A stretch of 64,000 nt of DNA from 34-65-8 sp964516135 (GTDB lineage Bacteria > Pseudomonadota > Alphaproteobacteria > Sphingomonadales > Sphingomonadaceae), in NCBI GenBank assembly GCA_964516135.1, contig CAZEWN010000004.1, positions 96,673 through 160,672 of the forward strand, in the 5' to 3' direction. The first letter of the stretch is position 1, and each line of letters starts with the position of its first letter. Below the pieces are notes generated by a model. It ran no database searches. It saw only the letters and a list, made by a program, of their open reading frames with translations, and was not told where the DNA came from. The translations under genes were made by a program, and so were the position numbers. Below are positions 35,335-44,297 of the stretch, in pieces.

Positions 35335-36527
35335 GCAGGCCTTTGGTCATCGGCGTGGATGCCACCACGTGGTGGAACAGTCGCGGCTTTGGCCGCTTCA
35401 CGCGGGGCATGCTGGGCAGCATGCTGGCCCAACCCCGGGCCCACAAGTTCGTGCTCTTCGTCGATCAGGACCCGACCGAGGAATTGCGCCGGTCCAATGT
35501 CGAGATTGTCCGGGTGCCCACCTCGTCCACCGTCGTGGCTTCGGCGGTCGCCGATGGAAGTCGTCGGCTTGCCGATTTGCTGGCATTCCGCCGCGCGGCA
35601 GCCGCGATATCGCTTGATGTGTTCTGGTTTCCAGCCGTCTATTCCTGGTACCCGATTGCTCGGAGTGTGCCGACGGTCGTCACCTTTCATGATGCAATCG
35701 CTGAACGCTTCACCGCCCTGGTGCTCCCAGCGCTTCGCGGTCGGTTATTCTGGAACCTGAAAGTCTGGCTGGCCAGGAAGTCCGCCCAGCACGTCGTCAC
35801 TGTCTCGAATGCGGCGCGCGAGGAAATTGCTCGCCATCTCAGAATCCCGATCGACACCATAAGCGTGATCCTTGAAGCTGCCGACGCCAAGTTCGCGCCC
35901 GTCACGGATCCGCGAGCGCTGCGCCTGGCGCGGGAAGAGGCGGGATTGCCCCTCGACAAGCGTCTGATCCTCTATGTGGGCGGCCTTGCGCCTCACAAGA
36001 ATCTGGCGGGGTTGATCCAAGGCTTCGCGCAGGCATCTTCCGAACACTACAATCTGGCGGACGTCGACCTGGTTCTTGCCGGCGATCCAGCGGGCGGCGG
36101 TTTCCACTCGAATGTGGCGGCGCTCCACTCCCTAGTAGCCCATCACCGCCTACAGGAGCGGGTGCACTTTCCCGGCTACGTTTCCGACGAAATCCTCCCA
36201 GCGCTGTATTCCACTGCGATGATGGTTGCGATGCCGGCATTCAGCGAAGGATTCGGGTTGCCGGCGGCAGAGGCGATTGCGTGCTCCACGCCGGTGATCG
36301 CAAGCAGCGGCGGCGCGGTCGAAGAGGTCGTCGGCCCCGCCGGCGCGTATTTCGATCCCGGGGATCCGATCTCGATCGCCGCAGCAATCGGACAGCTGGC
36401 CCATGATAAGTCGCGTCTTGAGCAGCTGCGTCGGGAGTGCCTGCCGAGGGCTGCGAGCATGAGCTGGAGCCATAGCGCCTCCGCGATGCTCGACGTCCTC
36501 GAAGCGCACGCAAGGCGGCCAGCCTAG
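35325..36527 (+). CDS. Glycosyltransferase family 4 protein (GT-B), copy 1
   Basis: 400 residues from the ATG at 35325, ten bases inside the previous gene. The C-terminal domain has YVGGLAPHKNLAGLIQGF and the EX7E motif in PAFSEGFGLPAAEAIACSTPVIAS. The N-terminus (IGVDATTWWNSRGFGRFTRGML) resembles GT4 enzymes for surface polysaccharides. It should transfer a sugar from a nucleotide donor with retention. It is followed without gap by another GT4 gene. Confidence 0.92.
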   Translation: MAVSRPLVIGVDATTWWNSRGFGRFTRGMLGSMLAQPRAHKFVLFVDQDPTEELRRSNVEIVRVPTSSTVVASAVADGSRRLADLLAFRRAAAAISLDVFWFPAVYSWYPIARSVPTVVTFHDAIAERFTALVLPALRGRLFWNLKVWLARKSAQHVVTVSNAAREEIARHLRIPIDTISVILEAADAKFAPVTDPRALRLAREEAGLPLDKRLILYVGGLAPHKNLAGLIQGFAQASSEHYNLADVDLVLAGDPAGGGFHSNVAALHSLVAHHRLQERVHFPGYVSDEILPALYSTAMMVAMPAFSEGFGLPAAEAIACSTPVIASSGGAVEEVVGPAGAYFDPGDPISIAAAIGQLAHDKSRLEQLRRECLPRAASMSWSHSASAMLDVLEAHARRPA

Positions 36528-37730
36528 ATGCGCTTCGGCATGGTCACCACCTTCTATCCGCCGTTCAGCTATGGCGGGGACGCAACCTATGTCCGCAGCC
36601 TTGCCAGAAGCTTGGTTGCGTCGGGCCATGAAGTCGAAGTGATTGCCTCGACCGACGCGTATCTGTTGCGCAGCAAGCTAGAGTGCCCGGCAGAACCGGC
36701 GCTCGATGACGGGGTGGTCGTCCACCGACTTCAGCATCCGGCCGGAACCCTGGCGGCTCTCACCAGCCACCAGACCGGGCGCGCGGGGTTCTATTCCGGC
36801 GCGCTGCGGGCCTTCTTCGACAGGTCCTTTGATGTTCTCCATTTTCACAACATTTCGCTGATGGGCGCACCGCAAGTGCTCGGGATGGGACAAGCGCCAG
36901 CGCGCCTTCTTACGCTCCATGACCATTGGTTGATCTGCCCCACTCACGTGCTGTGGAAGAACCGACATCATGCCTGCGATCGGCGCACCTGTTTTACATG
37001 CTCCGTCCGCTCAGGAGTGCCGCCCCAGCTGTGGCGCTACACGGGGGTTCGGACGCGTGCACTAGATGGCGTCGACCGTATTTTGGCACCGAGCGTTTAC
37101 ACAGCGGAGATGCACAAGGCCAATGGCATCCACCAACCCATAGATGTGCTCCCTCTCTTCTCGGCCATCGACGGTCCCGACGGTCCCCGCCGGGTGCAGG
37201 CAAACAGGATTGTCTATGTCGGTCGGCTCGCTGCGCTAAAGGGCATTGCCGAGCTTGTGCGGGTCGTCGGTGACATGCCGGAGATCGAACTGCTCATCAT
37301 GGGGGATGGTGATTTGGAAGGGGCGGTTCGGGACGCCTCAGCATCTCGAGACAACATTCGCTTGTTGGGCAGGGTCGAGCAACAAGAGCTTGCCCACCAT
37401 TACGCCAGCGCAGCCGCAGTCATCGTCCCCTCACTCGTGCCCGAGACATTCGGCCTTTCGCTCATCGAGGCCGCCGCGTGCGGCACACCGGCGATCGTCG
37501 CGAGATCTGCCGGCGGCGCGGCTGAGCTCGTAACGAGCAGCGCAGGAGGATTGCTCTACGATGGTCCCCAGGAGCTCGCAGCTGCTATTCGACGGCTGGT
37601 TTCAGATCCGCAGCTTCGCGAACGGCTTGGCGCCCAAGCCCGCGCAGCCTATCGCGCGAGCTACACCAAGAAACAGCACATCGCAGCCTATCTGGGCATC
37701 GTCGACGACGTTTTGGACGCGAGACTTTAA
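36528..37730 (+). CDS. Glycosyltransferase family 4 protein (GT-B), copy 2
   Basis: 400 residues, beginning on the base after the previous stop codon. N-terminal acceptor domain: FGMVTTFYPPFSYGGDATYVRSLARSL, with the glycine-rich GGDATYV loop. Donor domain: YVGRLAALKGIAELV and PSLVPETFGLSLIEAAACGTPAIVA (EX7E). A small cysteine cluster (CDRRTCFTCS at about 151-160), seen in some GT4 enzymes, lies in the middle. It ends as TAATG with the deacetylase gene. Confidence 0.92.
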   Translation: MRFGMVTTFYPPFSYGGDATYVRSLARSLVASGHEVEVIASTDAYLLRSKLECPAEPALDDGVVVHRLQHPAGTLAALTSHQTGRAGFYSGALRAFFDRSFDVLHFHNISLMGAPQVLGMGQAPARLLTLHDHWLICPTHVLWKNRHHACDRRTCFTCSVRSGVPPQLWRYTGVRTRALDGVDRILAPSVYTAEMHKANGIHQPIDVLPLFSAIDGPDGPRRVQANRIVYVGRLAALKGIAELVRVVGDMPEIELLIMGDGDLEGAVRDASASRDNIRLLGRVEQQELAHHYASAAAVIVPSLVPETFGLSLIEAAACGTPAIVARSAGGAAELVTSSAGGLLYDGPQELAAAIRRLVSDPQLRERLGAQARAAYRASYTKKQHIAAYLGIVDDVLDARL

Positions 37731-38449
37731 TGCGCGCTGTGCTGACATTCCATTCGGTGGATCATCTTTCTGGGCCGCTGTCTTTTCCGCCAGCAGCCCT
37801 CGAGGCGCTGCTAAATGCTCTTGCCCAGGCGGACATACCGCTTCTGAGCCTCGATGAGCTGCTCGAAGATGGGCAGTCCCATGGCGTTTCCATCACCTTC
37901 GATGATGGGCTCTCTTCGGTCTTTGCTACTGCGCTGCCGATCCTGCGCGCTCACAACGCACCTGCACATGTGTTTGCGATCACTGGCTGGGTCGGGCGCG
38001 ATAATCGTTGGCCAGGCCAACCGGCCGGCGCGCCGGCCTTGAAGCTGATGAATTGGACCGAGCTCGAAGAAGTTCAGAAAGCCGGTTGCCTTATCGAAGC
38101 GCATACCGCGACGCACCCCGATCTGCGAACCTTGTCAAACAGCCAGATTGCCGATGAGTTCGACGAAGCCAACACCGTGATTGAAGGCCGCCTGGGGAGG
38201 CGCCCGCGGTATCTGGCCTACCCGTACGGCTATCACGATGCGCGAGTGAGGGCGATCGCCGCACGGGCGTACCGGGGCTGCTTCACGACGAGGCTCGATT
38301 ATCTGCATGCCGCGGTGTCACTGGACGCTATCCCACGCCTTGACGCCCACTACCTCCGTTCAGCCCGGTTGGTGCGAAACCTCGACGGGGAAGGCGCGCG
38401 CACGTACATTGCCTTGAGGCGGGCACTGCGCAGACTTCGCGGACACTGA
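37730..38449 (+). CDS. Polysaccharide deacetylase (NodB domain)
   Basis: 239 residues. The NodB motifs are clear: SITFDDGLS (motif 1, with the base and a metal-binding aspartate) and EAHTATHPDL (motif 2, two metal-binding histidines), then RYLAYPYGYHDARV (motif 3). There is no signal peptide, so it acts in the cytoplasm, probably removing an acetyl group from a sugar on a lipid carrier before export. It ends as TGATG with the next gene. Confidence 0.92.
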   Translation: MRAVLTFHSVDHLSGPLSFPPAALEALLNALAQADIPLLSLDELLEDGQSHGVSITFDDGLSSVFATALPILRAHNAPAHVFAITGWVGRDNRWPGQPAGAPALKLMNWTELEEVQKAGCLIEAHTATHPDLRTLSNSQIADEFDEANTVIEGRLGRRPRYLAYPYGYHDARVRAIAARAYRGCFTTRLDYLHAAVSLDAIPRLDAHYLRSARLVRNLDGEGARTYIALRRALRRLRGH

Positions 38450-39342
38450 TGTTTGACTGCCCGGTTATAAGTGTCGTGATCGCGGTCAGGGAGGGCACCG
38501 CCAATCTGCCTGCATGGCTCGAAGCCCTCGATCGGGCCGGGAGAGACACCGAAGTGCTGTTTGTCTGCGCAGGTGATGTCCCCGGCGAATTGCGCCATGG
38601 CACGGCGACCGCCATTCTCTGCCCCGAAGATACGCTGATACCCTCATTGTGGAGCCGAGGCATACTGATGACCCGGGGGCGTGGTGTCGCGCTAACCACG
38701 TCGCAGTTCATTCCAGATCCAGAGTGGCTTGTTCGCCTTGCGGAGGCCGACCTCACCCGATGGGTCGGCGTCGGTGGTGCGATCGACAACGATCCCCAGG
38801 CGTCCGCGGCAAACTGGGCGGTCTTTTTCCTTCGCTATTCCGCGTTCATGCCGCCCCTGGCGATCGGGGAAGCACACGAGATCGCAGCCGACAATGCGGT
38901 CTACCGTAGGACGGCGATCGTTGCGCATTCCGACCTTCTGGCACACGGTTTCTGGGAGCCATCGTTCCACCGCCGGTTTCGCGCCGAGGGACTGAAGCTT
39001 TGCCTCGATCCCAGTCTCGTGCTGGTGCACCGCGGCACTCTGACCCCGCATAGTTTCGCGCGCCAGCGGCGCCTGCATGGCCGTGCTTATGGCATCGAAC
39101 GCGCCGAACGAAATGGGTTGGCAACCAACATGGTTCTCCTGTTGACGAGCCCCCTCGTGACGCCCGTGCTCCTCGCCCGCGTCGTCAGGCGCATTTCGCG
39201 CCAGCCTCAATACCGGACCAAACTCCTGCGCGCCTTTCCTTGGCTGCTGAGATTTACGTTCTCTTGGGCTGCGGGAGAAACCAGTGGCTACGCGGCGGTC
39301 TTGGCACGTAGGATGCGTCGCCAGCAGAGTATCGGCGCGTAG
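38449..39342 (+). CDS. GT2-like glycosyltransferase with altered acidic motif
   Basis: 297 residues. GT2 start PVISVVIAVREGTANLPAWLEAL. The position of the usual DxD or ED is taken by TTSQFIPDPEW, so the metal-binding acids seem replaced. Later blocks are EIAADNAVYRRTAI and HGFWEPSFHRRFRAEGLKL, the latter shared with its neighbour at 39372. The C-terminus has a hydrophobic helix with FSWAAGETSGYAAVLARR. It is either a non-metal GT or an inactive partner of the next protein. Confidence 0.78.
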   Translation: MFDCPVISVVIAVREGTANLPAWLEALDRAGRDTEVLFVCAGDVPGELRHGTATAILCPEDTLIPSLWSRGILMTRGRGVALTTSQFIPDPEWLVRLAEADLTRWVGVGGAIDNDPQASAANWAVFFLRYSAFMPPLAIGEAHEIAADNAVYRRTAIVAHSDLLAHGFWEPSFHRRFRAEGLKLCLDPSLVLVHRGTLTPHSFARQRRLHGRAYGIERAERNGLATNMVLLLTSPLVTPVLLARVVRRISRQPQYRTKLLRAFPWLLRFTFSWAAGETSGYAAVLARRMRRQQSIGA

Positions 39343-39371
39343 GCGTCTGAAAAAAGACGGGGGGCAGGACT

Positions 39372-40277
39372 TTGCCGACATTAGCTGTGATCCTTGGACG
39401 GGTCAGCACGGAAGATTCTGACCGCGTCCTCGAGACCATCGAGGCGCTTGATCCCTCCGTGAGCGGGGAAGAGTGCCAAATCGTCATCGCCGATCGATTG
39501 CAGGACGCGGTTACACAGATCATCCGCAGGACATATCCGCACGTTCAACTCATCGCATGCCCGCCGGAAACGTCGCTGCCTGAACTGCGCACGCTCGCCT
39601 TCGAAGCAAGCACCGCCCCGATCGTCGCCGTGACGGAGGATCACTGCGTGCCGGCTCCGGGCTGGGCGCGGTTGATCACGAACGCGTTCCAGTTGGGTGG
39701 TGACGATTTGGTCGCGGTGGGTGGCAGCGTGGTGAACGGTGTCACCGACACCGGCCTCGACTGGGCTACCTTCCTTTGCGAATACGCCTTCTTTTCCCCT
39801 CCGATCGCGCAGGGGCCGATTGACGTTCTGCCCGGCATGAATGTTGCCTATCGGCGCAGCGCACTTGAGCGCTTGCCGCGGCATCTTTTAACGAACGGAT
39901 TCTGGGAAACCACTGTTCATCCGGTCTTGCTGCAGGCGGGACACCGCTTCCTTTCACTCAATCAGCTCGTGATGCTTCACAAGAAGCGATTTTCATGGGG
40001 CTTGTTCGCGCGACAGCGCTTCATCTACTCGCGGTATTATGCGGGCTTACGCTTTGGAAAAAGCGCTACGGTCAAGCGGACTGCCGCATCTCTTGCGGCG
40101 CTTGCGCTCCCGCCTCTGCTGTTAGGGCGCGCTGTTCAAGCGGCTCGAAGAAAGGGGCTGGGTCGCGAGCTGTGGCACGCATTGCCACATCTCATGGGCT
40201 TTTACCTCATCTGGGCGCTTGGAGAGAGCGTTGGCGCAATGCGCGGACCTGGCGAGGCACTCAGGATGATCGAATGA
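39372..40277 (+). CDS. GT2-family glycosyltransferase
   Basis: 301 residues from a TTG start at 39372 (a GTG four codons later is an alternative). Unlike its neighbour it keeps acidic residues in VTEDHCVPAPGWARL at the donor site. LPGMNVAYRRSALERLPRHLLTNGFWETTVHPVLLQAG aligns with the corresponding part of the 38449 protein. The C-terminus ends in a helix with IWALGESVGAMRGPG, the WxxGExxG mark. It overlaps the methyltransferase start as ATGA. Confidence 0.85.
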   Translation: MPTLAVILGRVSTEDSDRVLETIEALDPSVSGEECQIVIADRLQDAVTQIIRRTYPHVQLIACPPETSLPELRTLAFEASTAPIVAVTEDHCVPAPGWARLITNAFQLGGDDLVAVGGSVVNGVTDTGLDWATFLCEYAFFSPPIAQGPIDVLPGMNVAYRRSALERLPRHLLTNGFWETTVHPVLLQAGHRFLSLNQLVMLHKKRFSWGLFARQRFIYSRYYAGLRFGKSATVKRTAASLAALALPPLLLGRAVQAARRKGLGRELWHALPHLMGFYLIWALGESVGAMRGPGEALRMIE

Positions 40278-41281
40278 CGGCTCCAGTGGCTCTCGACTTC
40301 ATCTGTCCCCGATGCCGCTCGCCTGTTCATGCTGCGGGCGAGGGTTATATCTGCGGGATCTGCGACCGCTTCTACCCCGTCCTGTTCGGCATCCCGGATT
40401 TCCGACTGAGTGGCGATCAATATCTCGCCCTCGAGGAGGAACGGGCGAAGGCCGGTCGGCTACACGCATACGGCCTGAAACACGATTTCGCGGCGCTCGT
40501 TGCCTTTTACTACTCAATCACCGACGACGTGCCGCCAAAGCTCGCCCGGACCTTCGCGAATTACGTTTTGAAGGCAAGTGGTCGCGCCGGGCATCAGTTG
40601 CAGCTGCTGGCGCCCCCTGGTGGCAACGCGCTCCTTGATCTGGGATGCGGGAGCGGAGGGGCCCTTGTCGCGGGCGCAGACCATTTCAAAGTTCGTACCG
40701 GCGTGGACATCGCGCTAAGATGGCTGGTGATTGCCCAAAAGAGGCTGAAAGAGGCGGGGGTCGATGCGCAGCTCGTCTGTGCCGATGCCGAGGCCCTCCC
40801 CTTCGCCAATCGCACATTCAGCCATGTCCTTGCGAGCGACTTCATCGAGAACGCGCGCGCTCCCAAAGCCGCGCTGTGTTCCGCAGCCTCCGTCATGGAA
40901 ACGGGCGGACGGATTTACATTTCAGCGAGCAACGGCAGGTGGGTCGGACCGCATCCAGCGACTGGAATTTGGAGTGCCGGGTTGATCCCTGAACGCGCCC
41001 GGTCCAGCCTCCTTACCCGGAGACATTCTATCGATGTTCTAAGAGCTGTCAGCTTCGTCGGCCCCGCGTCCGTTCGGCAAATGGCGCGAACTTGCGACTT
41101 GCGCCATCTGACTACCAAGCCTTTCGTGCCTGACAAGGAGCAGCTTATAGACAGGCCAGCCATTTTCCGGATGTTTGCGCGCATTTATGCGCTGCTGGCG
41201 AAGGCGCCGATCGCCCAGGCGCTCCTGGTCGCTGCGGGCCCAGCATTTCAATCTCTTTTCGTAAAGGAAGGCACCACTTGA
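40274..41281 (+). CDS. SAM-dependent methyltransferase with N-terminal zinc ribbon (copy 2)
   Basis: 335 residues, the same length and layout as the protein at 32512. The ribbon reads CPRC...CGIC followed by GIPDFRLSGDQYL. The SAM site is LLDLGCGSGGALVAG, with GVDIALRWLVIAQKRL paralleling GIDVSMTWLVVAKRLI of copy 1. The LASDFIENARAPK block stands where copy 1 has IEHV. Clearly a paralogue from duplication with later divergence. The gene stop overlaps the Gfo/Idh/MocA start as TTGA. Confidence 0.88.
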   Translation: MTAPVALDFICPRCRSPVHAAGEGYICGICDRFYPVLFGIPDFRLSGDQYLALEEERAKAGRLHAYGLKHDFAALVAFYYSITDDVPPKLARTFANYVLKASGRAGHQLQLLAPPGGNALLDLGCGSGGALVAGADHFKVRTGVDIALRWLVIAQKRLKEAGVDAQLVCADAEALPFANRTFSHVLASDFIENARAPKAALCSAASVMETGGRIYISASNGRWVGPHPATGIWSAGLIPERARSSLLTRRHSIDVLRAVSFVGPASVRQMARTCDLRHLTTKPFVPDKEQLIDRPAIFRMFARIYALLAKAPIAQALLVAAGPAFQSLFVKEGTT

Positions 41282-42330
41282 GCGACGAGATGCGGTTCGG
41301 GCTCATTGGGGCAGGCGCAATTGGCCAGATTCGGGCAAATGCGCTCGCCCGATCGCCCCTATGCACGCTGACTGCGATTTCAGACCTGGACGAGGCTCGC
41401 GCGCGATCGGTCGGTCCAAATGCCAGATTTTACCAGCGAGCCGAGGAGCTGATTGCTTCGGCTGATGTTGACGCGGTCATCATTTCCACGCCGCCGCCCC
41501 TGCACGAACCCCTGGCCTTGGTCGCCGCGGTCGCAGGCAAGCATGTGCTCGTCGAAAAGCCCATGGCAGCTACCCCCGCCTCGTGCGAACGGATGGTCGA
41601 TGCCGCCAAGGCCTCCGGTACGCTGCTCACGGTGGGCTACAATCACCGGTATTTCGATGCCTTGAAACTCGTACGAGATACTGTGTCCTCGGGCGAGATA
41701 GGATCTGTCTCACACGTCCGGGCCTATAGCGGCCATAGCGGCCTCGCCGAGTTCAAGGCCCCTTGGATGTATGACAAGGACGTGATGGGCGGCGGGGCAT
41801 TGATGGACAATGGGACGCACATGATCGACTTGGTACGCTATATCATCGGCGATCCGGTCGAAGTCGCCGGATTTGCGACGGGCAAGGTGTGGAAGCTTGG
41901 AGTGGAGGATCAGGGTGTCGCGTTTCTCCGAACGGCGGCGGGCACCACAGCGACGATCGAGGCAAGTTGGCACGAGTGGCGCGGCTATCGCTTCCACCTC
42001 GAGGTCTACGGCGACCGGGGTATGGCTCAGGCCTATTATGCCCCGATGATGACAAAGATCATCAAGATGGACCGACCGGGCGGAAGAAAGACGGTAAGCC
42101 GCCGGTTCTTTCCCCAGGCAATTTTGCGAGAAAAACTGCAGGGATGGCAAAGCACCGTCATCCAGACCTTTGTCGAAGAGCTTGCCGACTTTGTCGCCTT
42201 GGCAAGGTCCGAGCCGCACACTGGCAGGCTTGCGGGCGCGGTGGATGGCCTGCGGGCCGTGCAAATCGCACACGCGACCTATGACAGCCAGTCCGAAAAG
42301 AGGTTCGTGCGACTACCCGCCCCGCTTTAG
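41278..42330 (+). CDS. Gfo/Idh/MocA-family oxidoreductase (copy 2)
   Basis: 350 residues from a TTG at 41278, chosen because AAGGAAGG lies seven bases upstream; an ATG at 41290 is too far from it. Rossmann motif RFGLIGAGAIGQIRANAL, catalytic VEKPMAATP and GYNHRYFDALKLV, and the GGGALMDNGTHMIDLVRY block with the family histidine are all intact. It is the best-preserved of the three family members here. It ends the + strand operon and overlaps the stop of the convergent GT gene by four bases. Confidence 0.92.
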   Translation: MSDEMRFGLIGAGAIGQIRANALARSPLCTLTAISDLDEARARSVGPNARFYQRAEELIASADVDAVIISTPPPLHEPLALVAAVAGKHVLVEKPMAATPASCERMVDAAKASGTLLTVGYNHRYFDALKLVRDTVSSGEIGSVSHVRAYSGHSGLAEFKAPWMYDKDVMGGGALMDNGTHMIDLVRYIIGDPVEVAGFATGKVWKLGVEDQGVAFLRTAAGTTATIEASWHEWRGYRFHLEVYGDRGMAQAYYAPMMTKIIKMDRPGGRKTVSRRFFPQAILREKLQGWQSTVIQTFVEELADFVALARSEPHTGRLAGAVDGLRAVQIAHATYDSQSEKRFVRLPAPL

Positions 42331-43166
42331 TCGATGTCTGGCAAGGCACCCTGTCGACGCGTCCAGTATCCAACCAGTTCCCCCGCCGACCACCAGGTTT
42401 CTGCGATTGCCACGTGGGACAACCAGCGTAGTACCGGCATGCGCAGGTGTCTGTGTCGCCAGGCGTGGCGAAAGGCGCGCACGGTGCGAACCGCAGGCAA
42501 GGCCAAAGTCATCGCAATCGCCACCGGCAAAGGAGGGCGGGGCACGCGAGTCGCGGCATAGGCGCGGGCGTGCCGATAGCGGCGCCGGCAATAGGCGGAA
42601 AATCGGATCTGTCGGGTATAGAGCACTACAGCATCCTCCACCCGCGCTGGCGTCAACCCTTGCCCGACCAGCCTTGTTTTTGAGAACTCTGGCATTGAGC
42701 CCAGAACGACGCGGGGCAGAATGAGATTACTCCCTGGCACCTCCAGCAACCTCGGGTGTGCCGGCCGATGGAACTGCACATACTCCGTCAAATACGCCAC
42801 CATGCGTAGGTCGTAGGGCTGCACCCCTGGCTCTACGGGACCCCAGAAGCCGTCGCACCCTTGCGACCGCCCGATTGCTTCATCGACCGCCTCGAACCAG
42901 CCCGGCGCCGGTAGCGCGTCCGCGTGAAGGATGGCTATCCACGGTGAGTCGCTCCCGCGGATCGCGATTGCCCAGAGCTCAAACAGCGATTTGCGCGCGA
43001 TCGCGTGAATGATCATGCTACCCTGCGGACTCGCTGGCTCATGCGCAGCATCACACGCGACATGGATTTCCGTCGATGCTGGTACTCCCGCCGCCTGCAG
43101 ATGGTGCAGGAGGCGGTCAGGCTCCCACGGACCCTTCACCGCAACGGCAAGCGCGAGCTTCGTCAC
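42327..43166 (-). CDS. GT2-like glycosyltransferase
   Basis: 279 residues. The N-terminus is LALAVAVKGPWEPDRLLHHL. An acidic donor motif is found in WIAILHADALPAPGWFEAV, and EVPGSNLILPRVVLGSM parallels the GMNVAYRR region of its relatives. The C-terminal helix ends in ETWWSAGELVGYWTRR, the WxxGExxGY mark. It overlaps the upstream Gfo/Idh/MocA gene (start at 43166, stop at 43163), so these two form a two-gene operon opposite to the main one. Confidence 0.78.
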   Translation of the reverse strand: MTKLALAVAVKGPWEPDRLLHHLQAAGVPASTEIHVACDAAHEPASPQGSMIIHAIARKSLFELWAIAIRGSDSPWIAILHADALPAPGWFEAVDEAIGRSQGCDGFWGPVEPGVQPYDLRMVAYLTEYVQFHRPAHPRLLEVPGSNLILPRVVLGSMPEFSKTRLVGQGLTPARVEDAVVLYTRQIRFSAYCRRRYRHARAYAATRVPRPPLPVAIAMTLALPAVRTVRAFRHAWRHRHLRMPVLRWLSHVAIAETWWSAGELVGYWTRRQGALPDID

Positions 43167-44191
43167 ACCCTGCGCGGTGCCGCCTCGGAATAGGCTCGAT
43201 AGATGAGCTCGAGCGTGTTTCGCGCTTCGGCGATCCCGTTGAGCGGCTCACGGTCCTCCTCGATGGCTTGCAGAAAAGCGCGAAACAATCGCGCCGTTGC
43301 GTCGGGGAAAACGTCTAAGGGTGCCTTCGCAAGCGTGATCTTGCGGTCACCTGTGCAGAGGCGCGCAACACCGCCCAGATGCAAGTTGAGATCTGCGTAA
43401 GGCCTGCGTCCCTGGGGCCGCAACCCGAAGCTGAATTCGGCACTGCCGCCGAGGCTGGTTTCTATCGTCGCCCGTTCACCGACGATTCTCATGTCAAGGT
43501 AGCGATGGCTCCCCTTGGTAAGCCGGTCCAGCGTGATCTGCGCGACGCGATCATCGCTGAACTCCAGCCTGACCAGATCTAGATAATCGGGGCCTTCGCT
43601 GTGAAAAGGGCGAGGCATGCGTGCCGACAGCGAGACCGGCTGTTCGTTGAACAGGGCCTTGCACAGATCGATCGCGTGTGTGCCAAATTCCTTGAAGGTG
43701 CGCTGCGGATCCTGACCGCGCCATCCGGCTTCGGTTGCGTCGGTAACGACAAAGGTTTGGCGTGCCTCGACGAATAGCAGCTTGCCGAATCGTGCGCTCC
43801 CGACTTCCCGCGCCGCTGCAAGATGCATGGGCATGAAGGGAAATTCACTGTTGATGCAAACCTTTCGATTGGCTTGTGCCGCAGCCGCGGCAATCACGTC
43901 GGCCTCTTCCAGACTGTTTGCGAGCGGCTTCTCACAGAACACATGCGCCCCCGACGCAAGCGCATTGACGGCGATGTCAGCATGACTTTCGGGAGGCGTG
44001 GCAATGACGACGATGTCGGGCCTGGCGTCTAGCAGCTGCTCGAGGGTCGCAAAACGTGGAAGCGCGCCGGTATCCTCACTGGTATCGTAAGCTCCCAGGA
44101 TCCGAACTTCGGGGATCTTGCGCAGTGCCGGTATGTGAATTGTTCGGGCGGCCGCTCCGTGCCCTGCGAGCGCGACACGATAAGTTTTCAT
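43163..44191 (-). CDS. Gfo/Idh/MocA-family oxidoreductase (copy 3)
   Basis: 342 residues. Rossmann start VALAGHGAAARTIHIPAL, with the motif weakened to GxGxxA. Catalytic lysine in FCEKPLANSLEEAD, and the ring-binding histidine region KEFGTHAIDLCKALF. It leads the small leftward operon with the GT2-like gene at 42327. A shared promoter region with the divergent membrane protein gene lies in the 106 bases upstream. Confidence 0.9.
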   Translation of the reverse strand: MKTYRVALAGHGAAARTIHIPALRKIPEVRILGAYDTSEDTGALPRFATLEQLLDARPDIVVIATPPESHADIAVNALASGAHVFCEKPLANSLEEADVIAAAAAQANRKVCINSEFPFMPMHLAAAREVGSARFGKLLFVEARQTFVVTDATEAGWRGQDPQRTFKEFGTHAIDLCKALFNEQPVSLSARMPRPFHSEGPDYLDLVRLEFSDDRVAQITLDRLTKGSHRYLDMRIVGERATIETSLGGSAEFSFGLRPQGRRPYADLNLHLGGVARLCTGDRKITLAKAPLDVFPDATARLFRAFLQAIEEDREPLNGIAEARNTLELIYRAYSEAAPRRV

Positions 44192-44297
44192 CTCTGTGTT
44201 CTAAGATCATCGGTATCGGCTAAACAAGAACGGAATGTCGTTGGGCGCGGCGAGATGGCAGGCTGGTCATCGCTGTTCGCCGTTGGGAGGGACGAGG

